DNA of 29,774 nt from CAYRVF01 sp964427535 (GCA_964427535.1 CAYRVF010000063.1:1-29774), one strand, 5' to 3'. Positions 22,961 through 29,774 are shown, counted from the first letter of the stretch. Numbers and translations: made by a program. Notes: generated from the letters alone by a model not told the origin.

Positions 22961-22996
22961 GCTCAAGCGGGGTACGACGCGGTACAGCGCTTGAGC
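22961..22996 (+). terminator. Inverted repeat between cydB and DUF2252
   Basis: GCTCAAGCG (22961-22969) and CGCTTGAGC (22988-22996) form a perfect 9-bp stem with an 18-nt loop. It lies 22 nt after the cydB stop and 32 nt before the DUF2252 ATG. It may terminate the block or act as an operator for DUF2252. Confidence 0.45.
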
Positions 22997-23027
22997 GTTC
23001 CGGCGCATTCCGGGAGGAGCAGACACG

Positions 23028-24533
23028 ATGGCCACCGAGGCGCGAACTAACGAGACACTTACCAGCGAGGCACGCACCAGTGAGACACGAACACGCGTAG
23101 CAACCGAGAGCCCGCATGTGGCGCCGAAAACCGAGCAAGCGGCTGTCTCTCAAGAGGTCAAGCACGCTCCCGCTTTGGCTGCTCGGCATTTGACAGTGGA
23201 AGAACGGCAAGATCGGGGACATGCACTGCGCGAAAAGACACCCCGTAGTAGCCACGCCTTCTGGGCCGAGGCGCCCGATCGCCCGGACCCCATCGCGATA
23301 CTCGAGGCCCAGGCGACCACGCGCCTGCCCGATCTCGTTCCGCTACGCTATGCCCGCATGCGGCTCTCGCCCTTCGCGTTTCTTCGTGGATCGGCGGCGG
23401 TGATGGCCCAGGATCTTTCCCATACGCCGCAGACCGGCATCCAGACGCAACTCTGCGGCGACTGTCACTGCTCCAATTTTGGGGCATACGCCTCGCCCGA
23501 GCGCACACTGCTCGTCGACATCAACGATCTGGACGAAACCTATCCGGGTCCGTGGGAGTGGGACGTGAAGCGCCTCGCCGCCAGCCTCTACGTCGCCGGT
23601 CGGGGCAACGGGTTCGCCGAGACCGACTGCCGCGATGCGGTGCTCGCCGCGGTCCGCTCCTACCGGACGCATATGGCTGAGTTCGCGAACATGCGCACGC
23701 TCGACGTGTGGTACGCCCACCTCACCATCGACGATCTGCTCGCGCTCATTCAGGACAAGCAGACCAAAAAGCGGGCGCAGACGCAAGTCGCCAAGGCGCG
23801 GACGCGCGATAGCCTGCAAGCGATGAGTAAACTCACCGAGGTGGTCGACGGTCACCGGATCATCGCGAACGACCCGCCGATTGTCATGCGGGTGACCGAG
23901 GAGATGAACAGCGCTGAAGTGCGCACGCTCTTCGATCAGTATGTGCAGACACTGCGGGGCGCACAGCGCCGCGTGCTGGAGCGCTTCGAGATCGTCGACT
24001 TGGCCCGCAAGGTCGTCGGCGTGGGGAGTGTGGGGACCCGCTGCTATATCGTGCTGCTGTTGGGACGTGATGACAACGACCCGCTCTTCCTGCAGGTGAA
24101 AGAGGCGGAAGCCTCCGTGCTGGAAGCATATCTGCCGAAAGCCGGGTATGCCCACCAGGGTGAGCGGGTGGTGGCGGGGCAGGAGCTCATGCAAGCGGCA
24201 TCAGACATCTTCCTCGGCTGGATGAGCGGACCCGCGGGGCGGAACTTCTACTGGCGGCAGCTTCGCGACATGAAGGCCTCGGTCGAGGTCGAGCTGCTCA
24301 CGCCCACCAATATGGCGCTCTACGGCGAGATCTGCGGCCACGCGCTGGCGCGGGCACACGCCCGCGCATCGGGCAATGCCATCGAGATCGCGGCGTATAT
24401 GGGCGCGAGTGATAGCTTCGACAAGGCTATCGCCTCGTTCGCGGAGGCGTACGCGAACCAGACGGAGCGCGACTACCAGGCCCTGCTCGCCGCTATCAAG
24501 ACGGGACGCATCGTGGCGGCGACAGGCGCGTAA
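23028..24533 (+). CDS. DUF2252 family protein
   Basis: This 501-aa protein starts at ATG 23028, with GGGAGGAG upstream. The DUF2252 core is clear: FLRGSAAVMAQDL (118-130), then LCGDCHCSNFGAYASPE, DINDLDETYPGPWEWDVKRL and KVVGVGSVGTRCYIVLLLGR, then LFLQVKEAEASVLEAYLPK and QGERVVAGQELMQAASDIFL. The family has a kinase-like (APH-type) fold with HGD/DxxD-like motifs, here GDCH and DINDLDE, but no proven substrate. The first 55 residues are a Thr/Glu/Arg-rich disordered segment with imperfect repeats (TNETLTSEARTSETRTR) that is absent from the core family. It is the last gene of the plus-strand block, 89 nt after cydB. Confidence 0.9.
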   Translation: MATEARTNETLTSEARTSETRTRVATESPHVAPKTEQAAVSQEVKHAPALAARHLTVEERQDRGHALREKTPRSSHAFWAEAPDRPDPIAILEAQATTRLPDLVPLRYARMRLSPFAFLRGSAAVMAQDLSHTPQTGIQTQLCGDCHCSNFGAYASPERTLLVDINDLDETYPGPWEWDVKRLAASLYVAGRGNGFAETDCRDAVLAAVRSYRTHMAEFANMRTLDVWYAHLTIDDLLALIQDKQTKKRAQTQVAKARTRDSLQAMSKLTEVVDGHRIIANDPPIVMRVTEEMNSAEVRTLFDQYVQTLRGAQRRVLERFEIVDLARKVVGVGSVGTRCYIVLLLGRDDNDPLFLQVKEAEASVLEAYLPKAGYAHQGERVVAGQELMQAASDIFLGWMSGPAGRNFYWRQLRDMKASVEVELLTPTNMALYGEICGHALARAHARASGNAIEIAAYMGASDSFDKAIASFAEAYANQTERDYQALLAAIKTGRIVAATGA

Positions 24534-24548
24534 TCGCATCGACGAGCG

Positions 24549-24586
24549 ACAGTGCGGTGGAAGCCGCTTCTACCCCACCGCACTGT
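24549..24586 (+). terminator. Bidirectional terminator between DUF2252 and hydrolase
   Basis: ACAGTGCGGTGG (24549-24560) pairs perfectly with CCACCGCACTGT (24575-24586) over 12 bp. It is followed on plus by ATTCTTCT. It lies between convergent stop codons at 24533 and 24608. Confidence 0.75.
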
Positions 24587-24607
24587 ATTCTTCTCCCTGC
24601 CCTGCAC

Positions 24608-25312
24608 CTATGCGCTTTGGGCGGCAGTTTCGATGAGTGAAGCGACCGGTTGGGGCTGCGACACATAAATGGCGTGGCTGCCCTTGACCTCGACGACGGT
24701 CGAACCCGCGCGCCCCGACATCCTTCGCTGAAGGACGGGAGCAATCATCTTGTCCTCAGTCGTGAGCATATACCAGCTCGGTTTGGTCCTCCATGCTGGC
24801 TCACTGATCGTGCCGTTGAGCGCTTCCACGCCCCAGGGAACTTGCGAGTCGGCCATGAATGCCGCCTTGTCCGGGTTCACGTCGCCCGCAAACGAGGCGG
24901 GAAACTTCGCCTTGTCGAGCAGAAGATAGCCGTCCTGTGGCGGCAGGATCGGTGGCACCGGCTCACCGGGCGGTAGATCGTTGAGCAGCGTGGCCACCGA
25001 ACCGCCTTTGTCCGGGACAAAGCCGGCGATATACACCAGCCTCGCGACATTCGGATCGGTGCCGGCTTCAGTGACCACCGCACCGCCGTAGGAGTGGCCG
25101 ACGAGAACTACGGGACCGTCCTGCGCGGCAATCACCCGCTTGGTTGTGGCGACATCGTCGGCCAGCGACTTAGTGGCATTCTGTACGACGCTTACCGTGT
25201 ACCCATTCTTTTTCAGGGCGTAGTAGACGCCCTCCCAACCAGATCCATCTACAAAGCCGCCGTGGACGAGAACAACGTTCCTCACTTTATCTGACGTACT
25301 TGCTTGTGACAT
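24608..25312 (-). CDS. Alpha/beta hydrolase
   Basis: This 234-aa protein starts at ATG 25312, with GGAGG 5 nt upstream. The oxyanion strand is VVLVHGGFVDGSGW (13-26), the nucleophile elbow is GHSYGG (72-77, Ser74), and the acid region is near LTTEDKMI. The catalytic His lies in GSHAIYVSQP near the C-terminus. The pattern matches the small EstC/salicylate-esterase-like alpha/beta hydrolases common in soil bacteria, including lid features such as LPPQDGYLLLDKAKF. There is no signal peptide. Its substrate is probably a small ester; specificity is unknown. It is a monocistronic gene convergent with DUF2252. I saw no 52-nt-type promoter upstream. Confidence 0.88.
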   Translation of the reverse strand: MSQASTSDKVRNVVLVHGGFVDGSGWEGVYYALKKNGYTVSVVQNATKSLADDVATTKRVIAAQDGPVVLVGHSYGGAVVTEAGTDPNVARLVYIAGFVPDKGGSVATLLNDLPPGEPVPPILPPQDGYLLLDKAKFPASFAGDVNPDKAAFMADSQVPWGVEALNGTISEPAWRTKPSWYMLTTEDKMIAPVLQRRMSGRAGSTVVEVKGSHAIYVSQPQPVASLIETAAQSA

Positions 25313-25492
25313 GCAATCCTCCGTTCAACGTAACAACAACGCTGCTGAATGCTCCGCGTTCTACGCCGCGGCCACGTATTGACCGACGCATGGTAGGACT
25401 GGGCATGTACGCTTTCTGTCCCGGCGTAGGGCGCAGACGGCGTCCCATCCAGCCTGCGGCCTTCAGGACGTGTCCTAGATGTCCATCTGTGT

Positions 25493-25906
25493 TCAGCGCG
25501 TGGAGCGATGGGAGTCGGTCATCGCGGACATCTCGCGCCTGCCAGCGATCACCTCCCGGGCGATTTCGGTGATCATCACGGGAAGCGCCACCGGAATGCG
25601 TATCTCTTCCGTTCGGGCCATCATACGCCGGAGGGCCGGCATTCCTCGGGACCGCATGAAGCCGCCGCCGAAGAGCATGAAGGCGGCTATGCCGGTCGCG
25701 CCGACGATGAGGAGCGTGGTGCGCGGATTCTCGACGGCGTTGCGGACGAGTTCGGCGGCCTCTTCCTCGCCTTCGACGAGTGCCTCGGGGAGACGTGTGT
25801 CGCGCTCCGGCTGTTGTGAGCCTTCGGGCGTGCTCGGGGACGCGGGAACCGTCTCGTCTCGTGTCGCCTGCGCGGTGGCTGTCTGGGTGGCTGTCTGGAT
25901 CGCCAT
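25493..25906 (-). CDS. Single-span membrane protein of unknown function
   Basis: This 137-aa protein starts at ATG 25906, with AAAGGA 9 nt upstream. The N-terminus repeats AIQTATQTATAQAT, followed by an acidic stretch (ALVEGEEEAAELVRNAVENP). One transmembrane helix (TTLLIVGATGIAAFMLFGGG, about 70-89) precedes a basic region (RSRGMPALRRMMARTEEIR) and an amphipathic end. The topology looks like a small anchor with a cytoplasmic or external tail. I do not recognise a family. The longer open frame to 26230 lacks a start signal. Its promoter is probably the TACACT at 26007. Confidence 0.7.
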   Translation of the reverse strand: MAIQTATQTATAQATRDETVPASPSTPEGSQQPERDTRLPEALVEGEEEAAELVRNAVENPRTTLLIVGATGIAAFMLFGGGFMRSRGMPALRRMMARTEEIRIPVALPVMITEIAREVIAGRREMSAMTDSHRSTR

Positions 25907-26001
25907 GTGTCTTCGTCCTTTCGCCGGGTGCCGTGCACCGTCGTGGACAGCGCGGCCGGTGGTGGAGACCAGCGCGTCGCGGAGTCCGCACTCTGCACTG
26001 C

Positions 26002-26062
26002 AGTGTAGTAGAGGAGCCCAGCGTTTGACCTCGACGCACGAGGTGTCATGAAGGGTGGTTTC
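26002..26062 (-). promoter_or_regulatory. Weaker 52-nt-type promoter of the 137-aa membrane protein
   Basis: On minus, TACACT starts at 26007. GAAACCACCCTTCATGAC, with its ACCAC starting at 26059, lies exactly 52 nt upstream and matches ACTAGYCC at 5 of 8 positions. No -35 is seen. Confidence 0.4.
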
Positions 26063-26235
26063 GCGCACTCCTTTTGGAGAGCACTCGCTCTTTCCAGCGT
26101 GGGCGACGATGCCGTGTTGGGAACGTGAGGCGTGGCGCGCGCCACAGCCACTACACGCACCGACCTCGATTCTGCCCCTGGCAACGATTGCGCTTGTCTG
26201 GCGACGAGGAATCTGCCTCGCCATCGGCATAGCCG

Positions 26236-26296
26236 GAAGCTATCCCTACAAACCGACCCAGCGCGTGTGGTGAGGGCGGGCGTAGGGAGATACGCT
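26236..26296 (+). promoter_or_regulatory. 52-nt-type promoter of the DUF6325-type gene
   Basis: GAAGCTATCCCTACAAACC has its GCTATCCC starting at 26239 and matches ACTAGYCC at 6 of 8 positions. TACGCT (26291-26296) follows at exactly 52 nt. The leader would be about 170 nt. Confidence 0.45.
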
Positions 26297-26471
26297 TCGG
26301 TGTGAAGGGTCCAGCGAAGGACCCTGTCGCGGGCAATGACGAGACGGAGCAGCGGCAGCGCGGGACGGGATTCTCGTCGCATGTACTGCCGTCACCACTC
26401 CGTCTCACGGCGACAACCACGACCGAGAATCGGAGCTCGGGAGTGTGTATGCTCAACAGAGGAGGCGTGCT

Positions 26472-27023
26472 ATGGCCGTGGCCGTCGGACCAGTGCAGAT
26501 GTTCGTCATCGGGCTCGACAACGACAAGCTTAGGGGACAGGTTGCACGCGAGCTGCATCGCGCCAGCGAAAAAGGCAACATCCGCATTCTCGACGTTCTG
26601 GCGATTCAGCGGACGAATCAGGGAGGAGTCGTCTCGCTCGGCGGCAGTGACCTCTCGCCTGACCAGCGCATGGAATATGGCGCGATTATCGGCGGCTTGA
26701 TGGGATTTGGCGCCACCGGCACGGAGGAAGGCTTGGAAGTCGGTGCGGAGGTGGGCGCTGAGAAGTTTGCCACCCACAACTTTGGCCTGACCGCGGACGA
26801 TATTCAGGCGATGGCCCAGGATGTCCCGCCTGGAACAACCGCTGTGATCGCGTTGATCGAGCATCTCTGGGCGATTCCACTGAAAGAGGCTGTGGAGGAC
26901 GCTGGCGGCGTTGTGTTGGCGCAGGGGATGGTGCGGCCCGAGTCATTAATGGCGCTTGGTGAGGGCATGGCCGCCACGGTGCCCGTGCCAGACGTCGACA
27001 TGTCGCAGGGCGCGCAACCGTAA
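26472..27023 (+). CDS. DUF6325/DUF1269-type protein
   Basis: This 183-aa protein starts at ATG 26472, with AGAGGAGG upstream. The core is AVGPVQMFVIGLDNDKLRG (about 4-22), then ELHRASEKGNIRILDVLAIQ, then a glycine-rich hydrophobic segment IIGGLMGFGATGTEEGLEVG, and a C-terminal PPGTTAVIALIEHLWAIPLK leading into VEDAGGVVLAQGMVRPE. This is the layout of DUF6325/DUF1269 proteins: a ferredoxin-like fold split by a glycine-zipper segment. They are common in Actinobacteria and sometimes called membrane proteins, but the biochemical role is unknown. It is monocistronic, with a long leader. Confidence 0.82.
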   Translation: MAVAVGPVQMFVIGLDNDKLRGQVARELHRASEKGNIRILDVLAIQRTNQGGVVSLGGSDLSPDQRMEYGAIIGGLMGFGATGTEEGLEVGAEVGAEKFATHNFGLTADDIQAMAQDVPPGTTAVIALIEHLWAIPLKEAVEDAGGVVLAQGMVRPESLMALGEGMAATVPVPDVDMSQGAQP

Positions 27024-27199
27024 CACCTCGCGGCCGACAGCCCGGAGGGAGTCAGACAGGAGCATATGTTGTCTCCGGTCCGGCTCCTTTCCGGCGCCCG
27101 CCCGATGCGAGACCGCCAACCAGCGGTACACGACACACGTCCAGGCGACGCCGACGCGCGTCTACGTGTACCGCGTGCCAGGCGGATCAGGAGTCCACG

Positions 27200-28027
27200 A
27201 TGAGCGAGAATGCGTACCTGAACGGCCATGCCCGTCCTCCAGTCCCGACCGAGGCGGCGTCTGAGGCAGCTCAGCCGGCCGGTGAGCGGTTCGACACAGC
27301 GGAGGCGCTGCTCCGTCTCGTGCTTGGCGGGGCGCTCGTCGGCGGTGACGAACTGCGCATTCGGCTGGAACGCTGGCAGCGCGAGACACTTGCCGCTTCT
27401 GCCGAGCAGTCGTCGTCCGCCGCCCCTCCGACACTCCGTGACGCGCTGGTGGGGATGGTGTTCGAGACGGAGTCGCGCATGCGGCGCGGCTTCTCGATGC
27501 TGTTTGAGCGCTTCGCGGATGAGGCCAGCCTCGTCTCAGCCCGGCTCGCGCCAGAGAGGCGCCCGCTGCCGCGCGATCCGTTCTGGCAGCGTCTCGACGA
27601 GGAGCTGTCGCTGGCGATGGAGACGGTCGACCGCTGGGCGCAACGGGGGCGGAGAGAGGACCAGCAGAGTCGCGGCATAGCGCGGCAGGCCACCGTCAGC
27701 CTCATCGACGAGCTTCTCGATTACATGGCGCACAATCCCGAAGTGCGCACGCTCATCGAGCAGCAAGGGGCGGGCATGGCCAACTCGGCCGTAGACGACG
27801 TGCGCGAGCGGACGGCCTCGGCGGACCTATGGATCGAGCGGCTGGCGCACAACCTGCTGCGCCGGTCTGGCAGTGGTAAGCAGGCGGCGCAAGCGGAGAG
27901 CACCGCGACACCTGAGCCAGTCACTCCGGCTCCGGTGGGGCAGATGCCGTCGGAGACGAGCGGGGCGCTGGCAGCGCCTTCAGCGGCTGCGGTACCCACA
28001 TCTCCTCTTGGCGCTGCTGGGACATAA
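27200..28027 (+). CDS. Hypothetical protein paired with RDD gene
   Basis: This 275-aa protein starts at ATG 27200, with a weak CAGGAG about 8 nt upstream. After a disordered start, it is mainly helical: AEALLRLVLGGALVGGDELR, then a stretch with GMVFETESRMRRGFSMLFER, then ATVSLIDELLDYMAHNPEVR (residues about 169-188), then NSAVDDVRERTASADLWIER ending in LAHNLLRR. The last part resembles a helical segment (xxSPEVxxLIxxQxxGxAxxVxxxVRxRTxxAD) that occurs beside or fused to RDD proteins in Actinobacteria. A Pro/Ala/Thr tail of about 50 residues ends the protein. Only 4 nt separate it from the RDD gene, so they are translationally linked. Its role is probably to assist the RDD protein. Confidence 0.72.
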   Translation: MSENAYLNGHARPPVPTEAASEAAQPAGERFDTAEALLRLVLGGALVGGDELRIRLERWQRETLAASAEQSSSAAPPTLRDALVGMVFETESRMRRGFSMLFERFADEASLVSARLAPERRPLPRDPFWQRLDEELSLAMETVDRWAQRGRREDQQSRGIARQATVSLIDELLDYMAHNPEVRTLIEQQGAGMANSAVDDVRERTASADLWIERLAHNLLRRSGSGKQAAQAESTATPEPVTPAPVGQMPSETSGALAAPSAAAVPTSPLGAAGT

Positions 28028-28031
28028 AGCT

Positions 28032-28550
28032 ATGAAGACGCTTTCGCTTCAGCATCAACACGCGGGCCTGGTGAGCCGCGCCATCGCCTTCATCCTCGAC
28101 GTGATCATCATCGCCGTGGTCGTGCTCGCAGCCATGATGCTGCTTGAGGCCCTGGTCAGCTTCTTCACGCTGAATGGGCTGCTCGGACAGCGGGTTGCAC
28201 AGTCCACGCTGTTCCGCGACATCTCCGTCGCGGTGATGGCCCTGATCGGCGTGGCGATTATCGTCGGCTATCCGGTCGGGTTCTGGGTCTTGTTCGGCCA
28301 GACGCCGGGCAAGCTGCTGCTCGGAGTGCGCATAGCGCGCCGCGACGGCCAGCCGATGACGATCCGGCGCGCGCTGCTGCGGTATGTGGGCTACTGGATC
28401 TCGCTGATCCCGTTGGGGCTGGGCTTCTGGTGGGTGCTGGTGGACGACCAGCGGCAGTGCTGGCACGACAAGCTCGCCAGGACGGATGTCGTCTATGACG
28501 CGCGGTCGCCGTTCTCGCGATCCACCTACAGCCTGCGAGCGCACGCGTAG
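28032..28550 (+). CDS. RDD family membrane protein
   Basis: This 172-aa protein starts at ATG 28032. The RDD signature is complete: Arg in LVSRAIAFILDVIII (13-27), with Asp in the same helix and a second Asp near the end (LVDDQRQCWHDKLARTDVVY). Three hydrophobic helices are visible (about 16-44, 66-90 and 116-136). Between the second and third lies the conserved loop LFGQTPGKLLLGVRIARRDG. RDD proteins are proposed transporters, some linked to Na+/Li+ tolerance, but this is not settled. No independent ribosome-binding site is seen, so translation probably depends on the preceding gene. Confidence 0.9.
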   Translation: MKTLSLQHQHAGLVSRAIAFILDVIIIAVVVLAAMMLLEALVSFFTLNGLLGQRVAQSTLFRDISVAVMALIGVAIIVGYPVGFWVLFGQTPGKLLLGVRIARRDGQPMTIRRALLRYVGYWISLIPLGLGFWWVLVDDQRQCWHDKLARTDVVYDARSPFSRSTYSLRAHA

Positions 28551-28553
28551 GGG

Positions 28554-28597
28554 GGCGAGCCTGTCCGGGTGCCCGCAGCGTGTTATGGCCGCTCGCC
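28554..28597. terminator. Inverted repeat at convergent gene ends
   Basis: GGCGAGC (28554-28560) and GCTCGCC (28591-28597) enclose a 30-nt loop that has its own short CGGG/CCCG stem. It overlaps the end of the PRC-barrel gene. It is weak as a terminator but is the only structure between the two stops. Confidence 0.25.
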
Positions 28598-29287
28598 GTC
28601 TGCCGGGTTTATGGGCGCCAGATGCTGGAACTCCGCGGCGGTGATCCGCAGACGCACCTCGTCAGGGTCGGCATCCTCGACGTTCTCGATGGGGACGGCG
28701 TGCCGGTGGGTGACGATATGGCCGGATGTCACGATGAGGCCAGTCAGCTTGCCGTCATCCGTGACGCTCAACTCGTGGACGTTGCCGACGTGATGCCCGT
28801 CTTTCGACACGACCCGCGTGCTCTTGGTGATGCCGAACTCGCCCTCCTCAAGAGTGCTCTCGGCCCTGATGGTGCTGGAGCCTACGTTGCCCATGCCGAT
28901 GAGCGACCCACCCGCCGCGTCATACTCTTGCCCCAGCGATGTCTCTCCGCCGTGGCTTGGGGTGGAGGCTGCCGTAATGCCCATCCCGGCCCCTTGGGAC
29001 GAGAACTGTGATTCCTCCCAGCTTGAGGGATTGTCCATCGAGAAATCGGTCTCGAAGTACTGCGGGAGCGAGAGACACTGCGCCTCGGTAATGGTGAGGT
29101 GAATCGTGTCATCCGCATCCACCCGCGCGACATCGCGTATGGGCACGATCAGTTTTTGCCCCATCCACTGGGTATGCACCACGAACGAATCGAGGGTGTG
29201 CCCGTCACTGCCGAGCACCAGCCGGTTGACTTTTCCCGCCGTGGTCCCTTCTTGCGTCCGCACCTGGGCGCCGAGCTCAATCCGCAT
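28583..29287 (-). CDS. Protein with two PRC-barrel-like domains
   Basis: This 234-aa protein starts at ATG 29287, with GGAGG 5 nt upstream. Residues 1-75 form a PRC-barrel-like domain: LGAQVRTQEGTTAGKVNRLV, then LDSFVVHTQWMGQKLIVPIR, then a DADDTIHLTITEAQ strand. A second copy at about 150-222 reads TRVVSKDGHHVGNVHELSV, then LTGLIVTSG, then HAVPIENVEDADPDEVRLRI. The 75-residue linker is Ser/Gly-rich. Stacked PRC barrels occur in ribosome-maturation proteins, photosynthetic reaction centres and many stress-associated proteins. The role here is unknown. It is 24 nt after the membrane protein gene and probably co-transcribed with it. Confidence 0.82.
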   Translation of the reverse strand: MRIELGAQVRTQEGTTAGKVNRLVLGSDGHTLDSFVVHTQWMGQKLIVPIRDVARVDADDTIHLTITEAQCLSLPQYFETDFSMDNPSSWEESQFSSQGAGMGITAASTPSHGGETSLGQEYDAAGGSLIGMGNVGSSTIRAESTLEEGEFGITKSTRVVSKDGHHVGNVHELSVTDDGKLTGLIVTSGHIVTHRHAVPIENVEDADPDEVRLRITAAEFQHLAPINPADGERP

Positions 29288-29311
29288 AGCAGCCTCCTAT
29301 TGACCGAACCG

Positions 29312-29608
29312 TCAGGGTGTCGCGACGGTGGACCCCCGCCTGCGGTTGGAGTATCCGCCGCTTCCATAGGATGTGAGGTCAATCACGAACCCCAGCAGCA
29401 CCCAGAACCACGCCAGCCCGACGACCCCGTAGGGCGCGATCCAGACCAGTACGTACATGAGAGTCGTGAACGGCAGGAAAATGATGCCCAGCAGCGGCAG
29501 GATGAACGCCGAGTGAAACGCACGTGTGACGAGCGGCGTGAAGATCCACAAGAACAGCAGCGCGAGCCGTGGGAAAAACGCCGCGCCGAGGGCGAATAGA
29601 CACAACAC
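29312..29608 (-). CDS. Small multi-span membrane protein
   Basis: This 98-aa protein probably starts at GTG 29608, where GAGGAG lies 9 nt upstream; an ATG at 29662 would add 18 polar residues without a ribosome-binding site. Three to four hydrophobic stretches begin LCLFALGAAFFPRLALLFLW, followed by FILPLLGIIFLPFTTLMYVL and a tryptophan-rich GLAWFWVLLGFVIDL. The ending SYGSGGYSNRR matches small actinobacterial membrane proteins of the ILPxLGxLFLPxTTLMYVLV type, which have no assigned function. Its promoter (29671-29728) is one of the clearest of the 52-nt type. Confidence 0.75.
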   Translation of the reverse strand: MLCLFALGAAFFPRLALLFLWIFTPLVTRAFHSAFILPLLGIIFLPFTTLMYVLVWIAPYGVVGLAWFWVLLGFVIDLTSYGSGGYSNRRRGSTVATP

Positions 29609-29670
29609 CGGAACGTTCTCCTCTCCTCCTCGGCAACCGCGCGGCCACGAGTGCGTCTGCATGCAGCACC

Positions 29671-29731
29671 AGCATAGAAGAGGGAGCAGCGGCTGTCGCT
29701 ATACGCGAGGGGAGTATGTGGGGCTAGTCTT
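29671..29731 (-). promoter_or_regulatory. 52-nt-type promoter of the 98-aa membrane protein / PRC operon
   Basis: On minus, GGCAAGACTAGCCCC has its ACTAG starting at 29728, and TATGCT starts at 29676, exactly 52 nt downstream. The predicted start near 29664 leaves a leader of about 55 nt. Nothing else is recognisable out to the window edge at 29774. Confidence 0.6.
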
Positions 29732-29774
29732 GCCTTCGCCCTCGGGCGTGGAGCGACTACCCGGCGATCGGTCG

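Larger units (their letters stand above)
25907..26471. other. Divergent regulatory region, membrane protein / DUF6325-type gene
   Basis: This 565-nt gap has two outward 52-nt-type promoters: TACACT at 26007 on minus and TACGCT at 26291 on plus. No supported gene lies between them. A TATGCT at 26448 is too close to the start codon to be the main -10. Confidence 0.6.

Noticed and set aside
26448..26453. TATGCT as -10 of the DUF6325-type gene
   Set aside because: A start 6-8 nt downstream would fall inside the ribosome-binding site. TACGCT at 26291 fits better.
1..29774. Mobile element, phage or tRNA gene
   Set aside because: No transposase, integrase, resolvase, phage structural gene, terminal repeats or tRNA cloverleaf was recognised on either strand.

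Overview
The window is GC-rich bacterial chromosome with short intergenic gaps and mostly clear Shine-Dalgarno sequences. Its families (GH15 hydrolase, Asp23/AmaP/DUF2273 group, DUF7144-type and DUF6325-type proteins, RDD and PRC-barrel proteins, DUF2252, NDH-2, cytochrome bd) fit a Chloroflexota (Ktedonobacteria-like) or actinobacterial genome. No rRNA or phylogenetic marker is present, so this placement is an inference. I saw no tRNA, rRNA, CRISPR array, transposase or integrase.

Layout. 1-2.5 kb: a LURP-one-related gene cut by the window edge and a GH15 glycoside hydrolase, both on minus. 2.9-3.5 kb: an orphan hypothetical. 3.6-5.7 kb: a minus-strand envelope-stress operon (Asp23, a divergent Asp23-like protein, AmaP, DUF2273). 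6.2-7.7 kb: a SHOCT-domain protein and a K+-channel-like protein. 7.8-10.4 kb, minus: a membrane protein, a lipoprotein and a ClC channel. 10.9-14.8 kb, plus: a 788-aa protein shaped like a P1-type ATPase but without its catalytic motifs, a DUF7144-type membrane protein and two small proteins. 14.9-24.5 kb, plus: a redox block of SDR, NDH-2, GMC oxidoreductase, cydA, a small membrane ORF, a BASS-type transporter, cydB and DUF2252. 24.6-29.6 kb: an alpha/beta hydrolase, small membrane proteins, a DUF6325-type protein, an RDD pair, a PRC-barrel protein and a small multi-span membrane protein.

How it fits together. The redox block can be read as a short respiratory chain: NDH-2 passes NADH electrons to quinone and cytochrome bd passes quinol electrons to oxygen. 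The SDR, and perhaps the GMC enzyme with its cysteine cluster, may feed it. Most of the remaining genes are small stress, envelope or ion-homeostasis proteins in short transcription units.

The most interesting signal is in the gaps. At least six transcription units on both strands carry an ACTAGYCC-like element whose first base lies exactly 52 nt upstream of a TANNNT-like -10 box, with no recognisable -35 box. Three more units have weaker elements at the same spacing and one has an element at 53. This looks like an activator-dependent regulon covering the stress-type genes but not, visibly, the redox block. Second is the pseudo-P-type ATPase, which belongs to this group.
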